Notes: generated from the sequence alone by a model not told the origin. Shown: positions 1 through 12,984, counted from the first letter of the stretch. The stretch: DNA of 64,000 bases from Burhinus oedicnemus (GCA_008921705.1 VFFE01007510.1:1357947-1421946); one strand, 5' to 3'. A program made the numbers and translations.

Positions 1-1400
1 TCTGAACGGCTCCTTTTGACAAGCGAACTCCTGACCTGCCGTACCACAGGTGCCCCGCGGCGCACCCAGCACCGCTTCGCACAGCCCGGCCGGGCCCCGC
101 AGCCTCCCCCGGCCGCAGCACCGAGCGAAGACCGCGCTATAAATGACACCTCGAGAGAAGCCCGGGGGGACGGGGACACCCGCTCACAAAGTTCGTGCCC
201 GACAGACCCGGGACACCGCGTCCCGCTGCGCTCCTACAAGCCGCCGGTTTGTCCCCGTCTCCCCCCATCGCCGGTGGCTCGGCGGGAAGCGGCGGGACGC
301 ACCTGCGCCCGCCACTTCTCCCCGGGAGAGGCGGGAGGGGACACGAGGGAACCCCCGCCCGCCGACCCCAGCCTCGCCTGGCCACCAAGCACCGGCCGGC
401 GGGCGCCACCCGGTTCCCCCCCGGCGTCGAGGCCGGGCGCCCCCGGCGGCGGGCAGCCTTCTGCCGCCGCGGCAAGGCCGGCAGGGCGCCGGGAAGGCGG
501 CGGCGAGCGGAACGAAGCGCAGCGCAGCGCCGCCCCGTCCCGTCCCCGCACGCTGCCGCGGCCCCGAACCGGGCCCGCCGGGGAGCCGGCGGCCTCCCGG
601 CTCGGCGTCCCGCAGCCCGGGCGGCGGAGGGGCGCTGGCAGCGGCGGGGCCGTCCCCGCCCGGCGGCGAGCGGCGAGGGCTGGGGGGGAGCGCACGGGCC
701 CCCACCCCCCCGGGAGTTTTAAAGGGGCAGCGCGCCCGCCGCAGAGCCCGCGCCCCGCTCCGCCGGGGACGGTGGCTTTCGGCCCGGGGCCTGGGGTAGA
801 GGGNNNNNNNNNNNNNNNNNNNNGCCACGCCCCCACTGCCGCGAGCGGCGCCCCGCCGCGCGCTACGGCGCCGGCAGGCGGCGGGAGCGCCCGCGCGGCG
901 CGCGCCCCTTCTCCCCCCGCCCGCCGCTGCCGGCGCGCGCGCGCGCGCGGTCCCCTTGTGGCGGGCGGGGCCGGGCCGGGCTGGGCCGCGGCGTGGGGCT
1001 GCGGCCGCCGCCTGCCCTCCGGGGCGCGGGGACTGCCGGGCGGCGGGGCGGGAGGTCCGGTGTCCGCCGAGGGGTGCGAGGGCAGAGCGGGGAGCGCCGG
1101 GCCGGGCCGGAGCCGGGCGGACGGGTGGTTCCTGTCAGCCCGGCCGGCGTCCCGCACCCGAGCGCTGCCGGTCTCTGCGCTCTTCCCCTCCCTCATCGCT
1201 CCCGGCGTTTTTCTCCTCGGCCCGTTTCCTCTCCTCCGTGGGGCGGTACCGGCTCTTTCTCGGGCTCACCCTTCGCTTGTGCCCACCGCCTCTCCCGTCG
1301 TGGTCTGCGAAGTAAACGTCGGCTTTCCGAAAGGGCTCGGCCTCGCGTGGTTTTTCACCCACGGCTGAGCAAATTGGGTAATTTCGAAAGTTGTGGTAAA
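1..1400 (+). promoter_or_regulatory. ZBTB2: CpG island, presumed ZBTB2 promoter and untranslated exon 1
   Basis: This stretch is extremely GC- and CpG-rich, with many GGGCGG-type GC boxes, and composition drops sharply to AT-rich after about 1400. It lies 2.5 kb upstream of the first coding exon of ZBTB2 on the same strand. In mammals ZBTB2 has a non-coding first exon in a CpG island, so this is inferred to be the promoter and first exon. The exact start site and the exon 1 donor could not be fixed: several weak GT candidates exist and none stands out. The long open frames here, on both strands, come from GC-rich composition with few stop codons and are not taken as genes. Confidence 0.7.
804..823. 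other. Assembly gap (20 N)
   Basis: Twenty undetermined bases sit inside the GC-rich ZBTB2 promoter island. A fixed-size N run in such sequence usually marks an assembly gap of unknown true length, so promoter or exon 1 sequence may be missing. Confidence 0.97.
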
Positions 1401-3899
1401 GCTGAGCTAGGCCGGCCTGTCAGCCGTGCGATGGAAGGACTGTCCCCACAGGGTTTCGGGGCACAAGCAGTATTTTACACAGCTGTTGAATCGGTCAACA
1501 CTAAAATACGGCCTTGCTGGTGCTAATCATCATTTTTATTAGCTGAGGGTAAAACTCGTGAAGATACACGTACCTGTAACGTACCCGTAACGTACCCTTC
1601 TATATACAAAAGAGAGACAAAGTGCTTCCCTTACTCTTCTCCTCTGCCGTATAATTTCCCTAGAGTGTAATTCTAGGGCTTTCAGTTCAAAGCATTTAAA
1701 TATTTTTCAAATACACAGAGAAAATGTTAGTGTTGCGCACGTGTACAAACACCGTATCATTTTGTGAAAAGATTAATTCAGGTCTGTGACGCAGGGTAAC
1801 AGCTTCGACTGCCACAGCGGCTGCTGTTTGGATAAGGGTGAAACTATAAGCTAAACAAACTTAGGATGATAATAACTAGAAAGAATGCCTTTCTGGCTTG
1901 GAGTTCCCTCACATCCATGGTTTGCTCTGCCTGCCGAGCTTCGCTGTCCAAGTGCAAACCAGACCCAGCACCGATGAATTAAAAAATATAGCACACAGAA
2001 TCATCTAAATTAAAGCTACCAAAAAAAAGAAAAAAAATCTAGCGTGTTTTCCATAACATCACAAAGTCTACCTCCATGGAGCATCTTGCAGGATTAAATA
2101 ATGATAAACATGATTTTTGTTACTGCTGACAGCGAGTATTTTGGAGAGAGGGAGAGGATTTTAGCATATTGTTTGTACAAAAATAATTATCCAAACAGTA
2201 ATTTAGGGAGGAGAGGATGGACCTGAAGAGAGTTGGAGCCTGGGTTTTTTTCCTCTTAATAACTGTAAGAAAATAATCAACTATTTCTTAAATCGTATTT
2301 CTTTTTTTGCCCTTATATCCCCGACTCAAAGGAGTTCTGATCTCATGTGAATGCAAAGAAACGCATTTGGTCAGCCTGGTTCTTGGTTTAAATCCGAGGG
2401 CATTCTTCACTCTCCAGCAAGTAGGAATACTTGTTTCTCCAATGGCTAAACATATCGGCATATGCGGAATACGCTTTTATTCTCTTTCCTGAAAAGCCAC
2501 ACTCTTACTGTATAGAAGAAACAAGCTATTTGTACCTTACCTAAAATTTTGGTAACTTCCTACTAAATTTGGAAGGGAAAAAAACCCCAAGACTTTATAA
2601 ATCTGCCACTTCTGATCCACTTCTGGTTTCACTTTCTCTTTCTTTCCTGTTCACAGACCATCTGTGCTGTTCTGGGCACAACGTGCCCAGGTATTTTGTT
2701 GACTTCTCTTGCTGTTTTATATGGCTAGGTACAGACCTAGATTACTTCATACTCTCACTTTTTCTGCCCAAAGCTCTGTTGGTTTTGGTTACGTTTATAT
2801 CCACTTGTTGATCTTTATATGCATATATGCATCCATCCAACTGTTTCCCTGGCTATTTTTTCCCCCAAGTTATCAATTCTTGCTTCCAAGGCTGCCCTTG
2901 AATCCTTGAGAAAATGTTTATAGCTCTTAGGTAGTTCTTTGAGGGCAGCCTCCAGCAGCTGGCACAAGGGAGCACAGGGAGGGTGAGGGGCAGCAGAAGC
3001 CCTGGTTTAGGGGGGCTCGGCTTGGTGCCACGTTTCACCATTAGTTATCCTGCCTTGCACTGGTGGCCAGCGATGGATGGAACTGCACCTCTCACTCCTC
3101 AGGTTTCTTGATTTGCTCAGCGAACGTGAGGCACTCCAGCATGCAGGCTCCTTACAAAATGCTGTTGTAGCTGATCTCAATAAATAAACAAATAGTTGTT
3201 GGGTGAAAAGATTGGCCCCTCCTGTTCTGATAGTCCAGAGGTCTTGCCAATATCTAGAACGAAATCATTGTTTCAGCCTGGGAAGACTCAGCTATGTATC
3301 TGGTATTTCGCAGGAGAGGGCATAACCACCAGAAATACTTAATTATTTAACATTGGATTTGGATTCAGCTGGATGGACACAGACTTTTAACCTGAATTTT
3401 CAGTATCTCTCTATATATAGGTATATATCTAGCTCATCTTCTATTGGGTTTGGCTCTTGTCTCTCGCACCCACTTAGGTGAGGGTGACCAGTACCAGAAG
3501 GGAGATTCATTTTTCTCATTTGAACAGACAAGTGGTAGCCAAAATACGTCATTCTTCGCACTACAAATAAATGTTTTTACTACTTACTAGTATTTCTTCC
3601 TCTCCTTTAGCTATTTATGTTTCTGTATCCAAGTCCTCCTGCCATGCCTTTTCAGAACTCTTTAGCCCTCGCTCTGCTTTGGTCTTTAAGCTTCAGCAAA
3701 TCACATGCACCTTTGTGAATTGCATTGCCCATCATGAAACAAGAGATCCTTGCCTGTGTGTAAAATACTGTTTATACAGTGGGTTGGGATTAAGAGGTGT
3801 TATTAAAGCATGACATATGGATATTAGGGGAAAATATCTGTTAAGAGACAGCTACTGTTGCACCTGTGAAGTTTTACATGGAAGTTGTTTGCTTTTCAG
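1401..3899 (+). other. ZBTB2: ZBTB2 intron 1 region, no gene seen
   Basis: AT-rich non-coding sequence between the CpG island and the first coding exon. No long open frame, recognisable repeat or RNA gene was found. It ends in a good 3' splice site, a pyrimidine stretch followed by CAG at 3897-3899. The 5' boundary is approximate because the exon 1 donor is unknown. Confidence 0.6.
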
Positions 3900-3910
3900 A
3901 GTGTTAAAAA

Positions 3911-4083
3911 ATGGATTTGGCCAACCATGGACTTATTCTGCTGCAGCAACTAAATGCTCAGAGAGAGTTCGGTTTCCTGTGTGACTGCACAGTTGCCATT
4001 GGTGATGTCTACTTCAAGGCACACAAGTCGGTCCTTGCTTCTTTCTCCAACTACTTCAAGATGTTATTTGTTCATCAAACCAG
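3911..4083 (+). CDS. ZBTB2: ZBTB2 coding exon 1 (N-terminal half of BTB domain)
   Basis: This exon encodes residues 1-57 and two bases of codon 58 of zinc finger and BTB domain-containing protein 2. The acceptor is at 3897-3899, leaving an 11-base untranslated leader (3900-3910) before ATG. The donor is ACCAG|GTAACT at 4083/4084. The peptide starts [17 protein letters not shown] and carries the BTB signature ([29 protein letters not shown]), matching vertebrate ZBTB2 essentially residue for residue. The BTB/POZ domain mediates homo- and heterodimerisation and corepressor contacts in the nucleus. The split of codon 58 (AG|T, Ser) fits exactly with the next exon at 6122. Confidence 0.96.
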
Positions 4084-4515
4084 GTAACTATAAAAAGGTT
4101 CACTGTTTAAGGTTCACTGTTTAAGTGTTGTTCGGTTAGCTAAGGTAAGGAGGTCTAGCAACATTGTGAAACATGAAAATGTTTTTTTTGCTTCTTGCTA
4201 TGACATAAGGAATATGGAATCCAGTCTTATCTGCATACTAGAATCTCACTTTAAAACATGTTGAAGTGGAACTGTGATTCATTAACACTAATTTTATAAT
4301 TTAGCACAAGTTCTTTATCCTTAAAAAACCATATAATTTCTAGAATTGAATATTTAAAGGATCCTGTCTTCACTCTTGCACTTTCCTTCCCCCACTCACT
4401 ATCCTCTACTCTGTCTTGGCATTATTCTTGACATTTCCATAACATTATATAGAACCCAGTAAGTATTTGCTATAAGATTTTTGAGAAACAGACTTATAAA
4501 AGAGGTTAATAGGTT

Positions 4516-4556
<41 letters not shown>

Positions 4557-6121
4557 GTTTACCAAAGTCAGTAAAGCAATAAAATACTACATAGTGGTAG
4601 AAAATAAGGGAGTTCGTGTTTCTTCTTGTGTTTGGCTTGGGGTTTTTTTGGGCTTTTTTTTTCTGGGCAACCTTACATGGAGGGCATTGAAAAGATAACA
4701 GAAGTATAAGACTGTTTTAAAGATTTTTTTGGTCTTCTTTTTCCTAATTATTTGAACTATCTCAAAACCTTTATGTTAAGTGAGTGAAACTCTTAACTCT
4801 TTGGCTATGAATTCTTAGCCAAAAGTAAACATCAAGGACAGAAGTGCATTTGCATTTCTGAGACAGGACTGCAGGCAGATGTATCGGTGTTGATGCTCCA
4901 TCAAGAGCACACAGTCACCTCTGGAAGGCAGCATTGCAAAGGTTACTTTTGAGTAATATATCTGAATTCAACAGCAGTCAGAGAGAGCACTCAAGAAAGG
5001 TGCACCTCAAGAAATTAAAGAATTGGCTATAATTTCCTCTACAGCTTGATAGCCTATTGTGGTTAGAGCATGTGCAGTCATGTCTGTTTCTGGATTTCTG
5101 TCTTTTATTTAATGTTTGTTTAATGTAAGAGCTACAAATAACTCTGAAAAATTATTAGAATCCCAGATCCTCTCCTGTTAGCTAACTGGCCTAACCAAGA
5201 TGTTCCTGACTTTCTTTCTTCTTCTGTGAACTTTGCCTCTCTTTCTGCAGAGAGATCCACCTTCAACCGGAGGAGTGGTGGGTGTTTCAGTCCAGAGTAT
5301 CCTAAAGTTGATGCACAGGGCATGCTCTCAGCTGGAGGAGGGTGGTGGTTTCAGTCCTGTTAGGCTGAAGAGGGCAACACAGCCAAAGCGTCTCCCTTTG
5401 TTGAGGGACTGCTAGGCTGACTAGGTGTACCACTGGTGCTACCGTTTCATCCTCCCTATTCAAGGAAAGAAACTAGTGTTCTGCTTTGTAAGGAGCCTGG
5501 CCTCCATGGGTTAGATGTGCCCAGGCTACACCAGTTGTATCAGATCCTCAGGGGATTCACACCCTGTCCTGCATGGTTGCTGGGTCATAACGCAGTTGAG
5601 ACAAGGTGATACCACACATTTGCAGAACTGTAGCTGTAAACACAAGTAAGCCATAGAAGCCAAACAGGCAAGTGCCAGATGAATTTTAGGTGTTTTCAGG
5701 GCTGAGTACCAAGCAAAAGTTTAACGGATTGTGAATGTAGAGTCCAGTGCTAGCATGTTTTAATTTAGCTACAGATGGGTTTGAATCCAACCAAAAAAGG
5801 GCGGAAAATATCTTTGCAATTCACAAAATATATTATTATGTGACAACAAATCTATAACTTAACAGCAGTTTAGAAAGGTGTACGTTGCAATGGGACAGCT
5901 TTATCTTTCAAGCCAGTTACTTCCTTGAGGAAAAAAATGTCTTCTTTCAAGTGGCCAATAAGATTATCTCCTTTATGTTAAAGCATTTCTCTATATTTAT
6001 TGTAGGTTCTGTCTTTTGAATTTAAGTAGATGCCTCTGATTTTTGTCAGTGCTTGAATAACCTAGATCTGGTAAAAAAGATTTTCCTTATCTCTTATTGA
6101 TCATTTTGTTTCACCTTTCAG
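4084..6121 (+). other. ZBTB2: ZBTB2 intron between the coding exons
   Basis: The intron runs from GTAACT at 4084 to the acceptor TTTCACCTTTCAG ending at 6121. It holds a long poly-T tract (about 4518-4553), possibly the tail of a retroposed element on the - strand or simple slippage. Nothing else is recognisable. Confidence 0.9.
4518..4553. repeat. Poly(T) tract
   Basis: About 36 consecutive T residues inside the ZBTB2 intron. No transposon body was recognised next to it, so it is recorded as a mononucleotide tract. Its length is likely to vary between individuals and with sequencing error. Confidence 0.9.
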
Positions 6122-7484
6122 TGAATGTGTCCGTTTGAAAGCGACTGACATACAGCCAGATATCTTCAGTTATCTTTTGCATTTGATGTACACTGGGAAG
6201 ATGGCACCGCAACTCATTGACCCAGTTCGACTAGAACAGGGAATAAAGTTTCTGCATGCATATCCACTAATTCAAGAGGCCAGCCTTGCAAGTCAGGGAA
6301 CTTTTTCTCACCCGGATCAAGTTTTTCCATTAGCATCTTCATTATATGGCATTCAGATTGCAGATCACCAGATAAGACATCCCACTAAGGTTACATCAGC
6401 AACTGACAAACTCGGGCGAGAACCAAGGCCACAGACATCAAGGATGAACCAAGAGCAGGTTTCTGAAGGCTCACAGCTCTCGCAGTTAGCTACGACTCTG
6501 CCACAAGTGACCCGGACGAGTATGTCCACTTCTGACCCATTGCCATCTTCTTTGTCTCCAGAATTGGTATCTGCTGCTGGTAATAATTCACCTGCAGGAG
6601 AAGAGGCCAACATGGAAGCATCTTCTTCAGATGAACAGCCTGCCTCACTCACAATAGCACACGTTAAGCCAAGCATTATGAAAAGGAACGGAAGCTTCCC
6701 AAAGTACTATGCCTGCCACCTCTGCGGTCGCCGGTTCAACTTGCGAAGTAGTTTGCGTGAGCACCTGCAGATCCACACGGGAGTTCCCTTCACGTCTAGC
6801 CAGCAGGGAGAAAGTAATATTTCTTTGTCTCTCTGTAACAACACCGCTGACAAAGATGCTGTGGAAGTGCCTGAAGCAGGGATGATTAGTGACAGCGAGC
6901 TGCAGCAGATCTCAGACTCCCCAATAATTGACGGGCAGCAGCAGTCAGAGACACCGCCCCCCTCCGATATTGCAGACATAGACAACTTGGAGCAGGCAGA
7001 TCAAGAGAGGGAAGTAAAAAGACGGAAATACGAATGTTCCATCTGTGGTCGCAAATTTATTCAGAAAAGCCACTGGAGGGAGCACATGTACATACACACT
7101 GGCAAGCCCTTCAAGTGCAGCACTTGTGACAAAAGCTTTTGTAGGGCTAACCAGGCTGCCAGACACGTGTGCCTAAACCAGAGCATGGACACGTACACGA
7201 TGGTGGACAAACAGACTCTGGAACTCTGTACTTTTGAGGAAGGCAGTCAAATGGACAACATGCTAGTACAGACCAACAAGCCCTACAAATGTAACTTGTG
7301 TGACAAAACATTTTCAACTCCCAATGAAGTAGTCAAACATCCGTGCCAAAATCAAAACTCTGTCTTTACACTAGAAGAAGATCGCTCCATTCTGCTAGGT
7401 GGCGGGGACACAGAAGCCACAGAGACTGATAATGCAGTGTTAGCCTCCATCAAAAAGGAGCAGGAAGCAGTGTTGTTAGACTGA
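6122..7484 (+). CDS. ZBTB2: ZBTB2 terminal coding exon: rest of BTB domain and four zinc fingers
   Basis: With the exon at 3911 this gives a 511-residue protein (human ZBTB2 is 514). The start of the exon completes the BTB domain (TDIQPDIFSYLLHLMYTGKM), followed by a Ser/Pro-rich linker. Four zinc fingers follow: a C2H2 finger at about residues 256-276 (CHLCGRRF...HLQIH), a second C2H2 at 363-383 (CSICGRKF...HMYIH), then two fingers at about 390-408 and 448-466 whose last zinc ligand is Cys (RHVC and KHPC), so they are C2HC. A Lys-rich KRRK precedes finger 2 and an IKKEQE sumoylation-like motif lies just before the C-terminal VLLD. ZBTB2 is a nuclear DNA-binding regulator; published work describes repression through GC-box/p53-p21 targets. 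No frameshift or missing zinc ligand is seen. Stop codon TGA at 7482-7484. Confidence 0.97.
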
Positions 7485-9175
7485 ATGTGAAACCTATATC
7501 AATTTTTTAAAGTTTCTTTACTCATTTTTTTATTAAATCAATTTTTTCCTCCCCCCCACCTCTTACCTCACTTACCCCTGCCATCTTTTCCACCAGCCTC
7601 CTTCCCACCCTTTGTCTTCAGCAACCAGAACTGTACTGGCGCATTAGGAAATTGGACTTTGCCTCTCCCACCAAAACAAACAAAAAGCTCTTGCATCAAA
7701 CCACAACATAATTGATTTTAATACAAAGGAACGCGTGAAAAAATAATCCAGCTAACTATGTTGATAGTATTAGTTAATCCAAATTTAATAGATTTTAAAC
7801 AAAATTTAGATTGCTTAAAAGTGTATTTAGATACAATGATGAGTGTAATGAGAAACAGAGTATCAGTTTGGTAAGCAAAGAATATATATATACACATATA
7901 TATATGTTTCCCTGGTAAAAGGCATTTTGAGAAGATCTGGCAAATTAAACACCATGCTTTTTAGAAGTCCACATGCAAGCTGATTAAGGTTATAACTTAA
8001 AACCCTCAGAACTTTTCTCAATGAATGCAAAAATCTCTGTTCATTGTGTTAAAAAGAGCTGAGGGTGTTGGGTTTCTTTTAGCCTTATGCTTTCCTTCAA
8101 GTATGCCTTTGGGTATCTGTTTCAGATAGCATCGAGTCAAGCAAAGTAGTTACTTAGTCAAATTTTGACTTAAGTAGCTGTAATAATGTGATGGCAATCT
8201 TTATATATATATATATAAAATACTGTATATGTATAAAGGTTTTATATATATATATAAATAAAATGTTTGTGTGTATATTTGGTACAGGTAAATAAATGCA
8301 CACATCCTTTTTAAGTAACTGGCCGTCTACTCTCAGATTCAGCCCAGAAAGTCTTTTAATTATTTGACAAAACTAGTCATTGCACAGGGTATTTTTAATC
8401 AAATTTAAAACATCCTGAGCTGTGTGCATTTTTATTGGCCTGTTGAAGAAAAGCTAATAGGTAAGTGTTGTCACCCAAGCTACAAAGGAAACAAGAGAAG
8501 TGACATACTAGTGAGCACTGTGCCATCATTAGTGCAGCACATGCATGTGTTGTTAGCAATAGGTTTGTCATTCTGGATGAAAGGAGAGAGAAATGCTTTA
8601 TTGCCTTACTCAGGCAAGGAATGCCCATGATTTCACTTGGTCTAATGGCATGAAAAAAAAGTGGTGCAGAAACGTTCTAGCAACAGGGGATCATGGTTGT
8701 TTTAAAGTGAATCTGTAGTGCTGGCTGGCAAATTCTGCTCTGTGAGAGTCCCGTTATTTTCAAAGCCAAGACAAAGTCTGCAGAAACTGAAAGGGTGAAT
8801 TCTGTAGTTTTAGTTACTGCTGATGGTAGCACTGCATCTTTGTGTTAAAAATCAAGTTGCTGATTCTTATTATTTTATATAGATGCCCAGATTTTTTTGC
8901 TGGTAGCCTAAAAACCTAAACTGACAGCAGCAATGAAGCCCACCGAGCAATTACTGGGCCAACAGAAGGTCTAAGCGGACAGAACAAGTGCCCCATCGTA
9001 AAAGGAGACAGTGTGTGTTTTGGGGGGAGGGGCGGGAGAGGGCAAGTCACAAACCACAGCTCTTCTCTGTGTATATGTTTAAACTGAGTATCATATTTTT
9101 GTGTATAGTTAAGTTCTCAGATTTGTAAGTTTTTATACATCATTTCATTGAATAAAAACTGAATTAAATGGGATA
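7485..9175 (+). other. ZBTB2: ZBTB2 3' untranslated region
   Basis: Non-coding sequence directly after the ZBTB2 stop codon. It is AT-rich, with TA dinucleotide runs at about 7880-7906, 8204-8219 and 8244-8258. A potential early poly(A) signal AATAAA lies at 8257-8262, and the best distal one at 9151-9156. The 3' end at about 9175 is inferred from that signal and is uncertain by tens of bases. Confidence 0.65.
9151..9156 (+). terminator. ZBTB2: Polyadenylation signal AATAAA of ZBTB2 (distal)
   Basis: Canonical AATAAA hexamer about 1.67 kb after the stop codon. It is the last good hexamer before the sequence loses any link to the gene. An alternative signal is at 8257-8262. Confidence 0.6.
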
Positions 9176-12100
9176 TGATTTATTGAGTTGAAGGTGAAAG
9201 GTTGTTGGCTTTCAATCTTCCTGAAAGAGCTCTTACTGAATTGGTTTACAAGCCAAGCGATGTATTCTGTGTATCGGACTAAAACCTCCGTCATACAGAA
9301 GAACAAATCGCTTACTCAAGCTTAAAACAGTGGATTTAGCACAAAAAGTCACTACATATTCGTTTCTTCCTGTTTATTATGTGACAATTATTGTAAAGTT
9401 TATTGTAAGTGGTGTTGAGTTTATTATCTCTCTTGTATTAGAGTAATAGATTTAAAATCGATTTTATTTCAAAGTATAAAATGTTTTGAGGTAAAAAAAA
9501 AACATCTTACAGAATTATTTTAGTGTTGCCTATTTTAAAACTTTTTTAGGATCTTCATCTACCAATATAATATGTGGTCTTTATTTCATCTCACTTAGTC
9601 TGAAAAGCTCTCAGAGTAGGAAAGCAAAAGAATAAATCTTTCCTAATTCAGGGTAAGGTTGGCTTTTGAGGTAGCTGTGGTTTAGGGGATAGTCACAAGT
9701 TCATTTCCAAAATGACTACAACTGCTAAAGGTGCCGCCGCCTCAGCTGTTGGTTACTGCTTAGTCAGATGCTCTTTTTTTTTCAGAGCTCCCGCTCTGCT
9801 CCAGTGTACAGTACAACAGTTTAGCTCAGCTCCCCAGGTGGCTGGTTGTATCAGAAGGGTACGCATGGACACGCCATTTTTTTTGTGAGACACTCAGCAG
9901 CCCCGGGTCCTTACCTTATTCCTGCTCTCTCCTCTCCTTCTCCACTGTTTGGAGAACATGATATTTGCTCAGTTACACATTGAATGGGCTCAAGAGAACT
10001 AATTCCACTGAAAAAACAACCAGTCTTAAAAATTATATTTTTCTGTCAAATCTGTTTCCTATTTTAGCTCTGCAGAGGGCTTCAGCTGACACAGGATTGT
10101 GCAAGGTCAGAAATGAGCAGAGAGGAGGCTTACTGAAGCCAGTGTCACTGCTAGCAACATCCAGGGTGAAGCAGGTGGGAAGTGGTGACTCCCAGTTGGG
10201 CAGGTCCCTCCTCTGGTGGGCAGTGTGGCCTTGCAAACCGGTGTACTGCCCAGGAAGAAGGGGCATTGTAGGGCAGCCGGGGAAGAAGTTGGTTATGACA
10301 GCACTGCTGCTGCAAGAAACGTGAAATTGCAGGCTCAGCGGAGGTACTTCCACCTGATAATATTTATTCTTAAGAAATACAACTGTCAGGTAAAGAAAAA
10401 AAAAAAAATCACAATAAAGAGATTATTTTTATATGTGTTCAGCTATCATAATGGTTTCTTTTAAATACCCTTTATTGTCTGATGCTCCATAGTGATGTTC
10501 AAGTCATTGCCTCTCACTGCTTGAGCAGTTTTGTTCCTCTACAACAAATTAGAAACAGTATATTCCTGTTATTAACAGCTGTGCCATGAATTTAGGTAAT
10601 TACAGCACAACTGTAGTTTTGTTCAAGCTTCTTCATTAAATCCCGTCTGAATTATTACAGTTAGAGATCACGTCAGGCTTCGTGTTTAAACTTCTGACTC
10701 AAATTTGTGACCAAGTTTCTCATTACTCCTTGAGTCTGCTCACCTGCTGAAGTTGTGAATTTTCTACCAAATGAAAGACGACAACTTTGCAGGAACTACT
10801 GAATAACTGGTGAAAAATCTGCAATCATTCAAGGCTGTAGGCTGGATCTTCAGCCCCATTATATTTCCAAAGGAGTAACTTCGAAGTTAATTTCCCAGGC
10901 ATGTCACTTGACAAACACCTCTGCCTTGACTTCAGAAGTACCAAGCACCTACAAATCTATCTGCTCAATAGAAATAACAGATTATTATCACTTCTGAAAG
11001 CAAAGTTTGCAGTCCTCTGCAATCAATATTTTTTGTCAACTTTGTATCAAGTATCTTCTTGGTCACCAGTCTGATAATCATTCTGCTGGTGGAGAATTTA
11101 TTAGAAGTACTAGCGTTGCAAATATTGAACAGTTTAAACTGTGCTCCTGTTTACACTGCAGGGTCTTAAGCAGCTTTCTTGATGTTTAGAAAATCTGCTT
11201 TCTGGCTCTTCAGCTCTAAATCCCATAAAATAATAGCTTCAGCCACAAAAGGTAGCTAGTCACAAGAAAAAAAAAAGTAGATTTCTTTCTGTTTGCTTTA
11301 AATAACTTCTTAAACATTACAAAAACTTTTTACATTAAAGAGAACCAGGTTCTATGATGCCCAGTGGCACCACAATCCTTTGCAATGTTTTTTCCCAATC
11401 TGCTTAACAGCAGGGTTAACTTTTTTAAGTACTTTGCCTTTTTGGAGAGTAATAGTTATTTTTGGCCCAAGCATTTGAAGACCAAATCGATTCATTCTTA
11501 ACCAAGTTAAAGTATTTTTCCTTGATATATATATTATACCATTGCATTTGCCATTCAGTACTGACCACGACCATATTCCCTCAAAAGGCGTGGACTCCAA
11601 ATCAGGTTGACTTTGTGGTGGCATAGTTAGTCAGTCCTTGCAAGTGCAGCCCTGGATGGGCATGCTTTTGGGAAGCCCTGAACATCGACACTGGTCACAG
11701 TCTCTGTGCCGGTGTTAAAACCACCAGCGTGAGCTTCCCATTCCAGCAGAAGCAGGTCTTTCCTGACTGCGCTACAAAAGGGTAAAGCCTGGAAAACAGG
11801 AAGGCTACACACACACACACAGGGTCAGGTCCTTACACCCCAGCAGTAGCACCTGGAGGACATAAAGGCAAACAGGCTCTCAAAGCGTGTGATTTGCATG
11901 CACCGATGAGGAAAGGAAGGTGATGCCCCATCACCAAACCACCACTGCTCCAATTGCTGGCACACAGGCCTCGGCACACAGACATACACACACAAAAGTG
12001 AGCCGTAGTTGTTCAACAGTAATCTTATTCTTTGATATGACTGCATTCTTACACAGAGTATTTTTTTTAAATGTCATTTTGAGGAATACATGAGATATCT

Positions 12101-12430
12101 TTGGCAATATTGATAAAGGAAACAGACCCAGGACAAGTCCTGATTTGTGTACAAGAACTGAAAAAGAACCTTCAAAGAAACTATACCCTTGTTCACTGAG
12201 TTTATTAAAGTTCAAAGTTTTCCTGCCCTACCTATTATTTTTCAATAGGGTGTGTCACTGTGCACCACTCTCCTGTCACATGAGGTTTGTGTAAGAAACA
12301 CATTCCTTCTCCCTTCAATGCCAAGCACCGATAGTTGCGGTGACAGAGCAGCAACCTGCATGCTGACTTTCAGCTCTGAGAGGTCAGGGCCTGCAGGTTC
12401 GACCCAAAGTAACAGCAAGTTACAAAAGAA
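9176..12430. other. Intergenic region, no recognised gene
   Basis: Mostly AT-rich sequence downstream of ZBTB2. No protein family was recognised on either strand. One 90-codon - strand ORF (11352-11624) has gene-like composition and is listed separately. A short CA run is present at about 11808-11820. Confidence 0.5.
11352..11624 (-). other. Unrecognised 90-codon ORF
   Basis: An open frame on the - strand with an ATG start and a TGA stop. The predicted product is basic and hydrophobic, with Trp-rich stretches (IWSWSVLNGK, LTWLRMNRFGL) and a Lys-rich C-terminal half (QKGKVLKKVNP). I do not recognise the family. There is no strong splice acceptor or promoter in front of it. It could be a chance ORF, a decayed retroelement piece, or a terminal exon of a transcript starting at the CpG island near 13.3 kb. 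Little weight should be put on it. Confidence 0.15.
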
Positions 12431-12976
12431 GCATGGCCAGCAGGTCGGGGGAGGTGATTCTGCCCCTCTGCTCTGGTGAGACCCCACCTGGAGTATTGTG
12501 TCCAACTCTGGAGCCCTCAGCACAGGAAAGACACGGACCTGTTGGAGCAGGTCCAGAGGAGGGCCGCAGAAATGATCAGAGGGCTGGAGCACCTCTGCTA
12601 TGAAGACAGGCTGAGGGAGTTGGGGTTGTTCAGCCCAGAGGAGGCTCCAGGGAGACCTTATTGTGGCCTTTCAGTACTTACAGGGGGCCTACAAGAAAGA
12701 TGGGGACAAACTTTTCAGCAGGTCCTGTTGCAATAGGACAAGGGGTAATGGTTTGAAACTAGAAGAGGGTAGACTGAGACTAGATATACGGAAGAAATTT
12801 TTTCCAATGAGGGTGGTGAAACACTGGGACAGGTTTCCCAGAGAGGTGGTAGATGCCCCATCCCTGGAAACATTCAAGGTCAGGTTGGATGGGGCTCTGA
12901 GCAACCTGATCTAGTTGGAGATGTCCCTGCTCATTGCAGGGGGGCTGGAACTAGATGGTCCCTTCCAACCCAAACT
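12431..12976 (+). mobile_element. CR1 LINE, 5'-truncated, + strand
   Basis: This is the 3' end of a CR1 (chicken repeat 1) non-LTR retrotransposon. The translated fragment carries the conserved end of the reverse-transcriptase ORF ([37 protein letters not shown], then TRGNGLKLEEGRLRLDIRKK) in more than one frame, so it is dead. It finishes with the CR1 3'UTR and the terminal ATTCTATG-type octamer at about 12966-12974. Only about 0.55 kb of the roughly 4.5-kb element is present, which is the usual 5' truncation. It abuts the CpG island starting at about 12985. Confidence 0.95.
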
Positions 12977-12984
12977 ACTCGATC

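Noticed and set aside
16..1368. Long open frames on both strands in the first 1.5 kb (up to 450 codons)
   Set aside because: They overlap each other in several frames, run through the N gap and have Arg/Pro/Gly/Ala composition set by GC content. No motif supports any of them; the stretch is promoter island.
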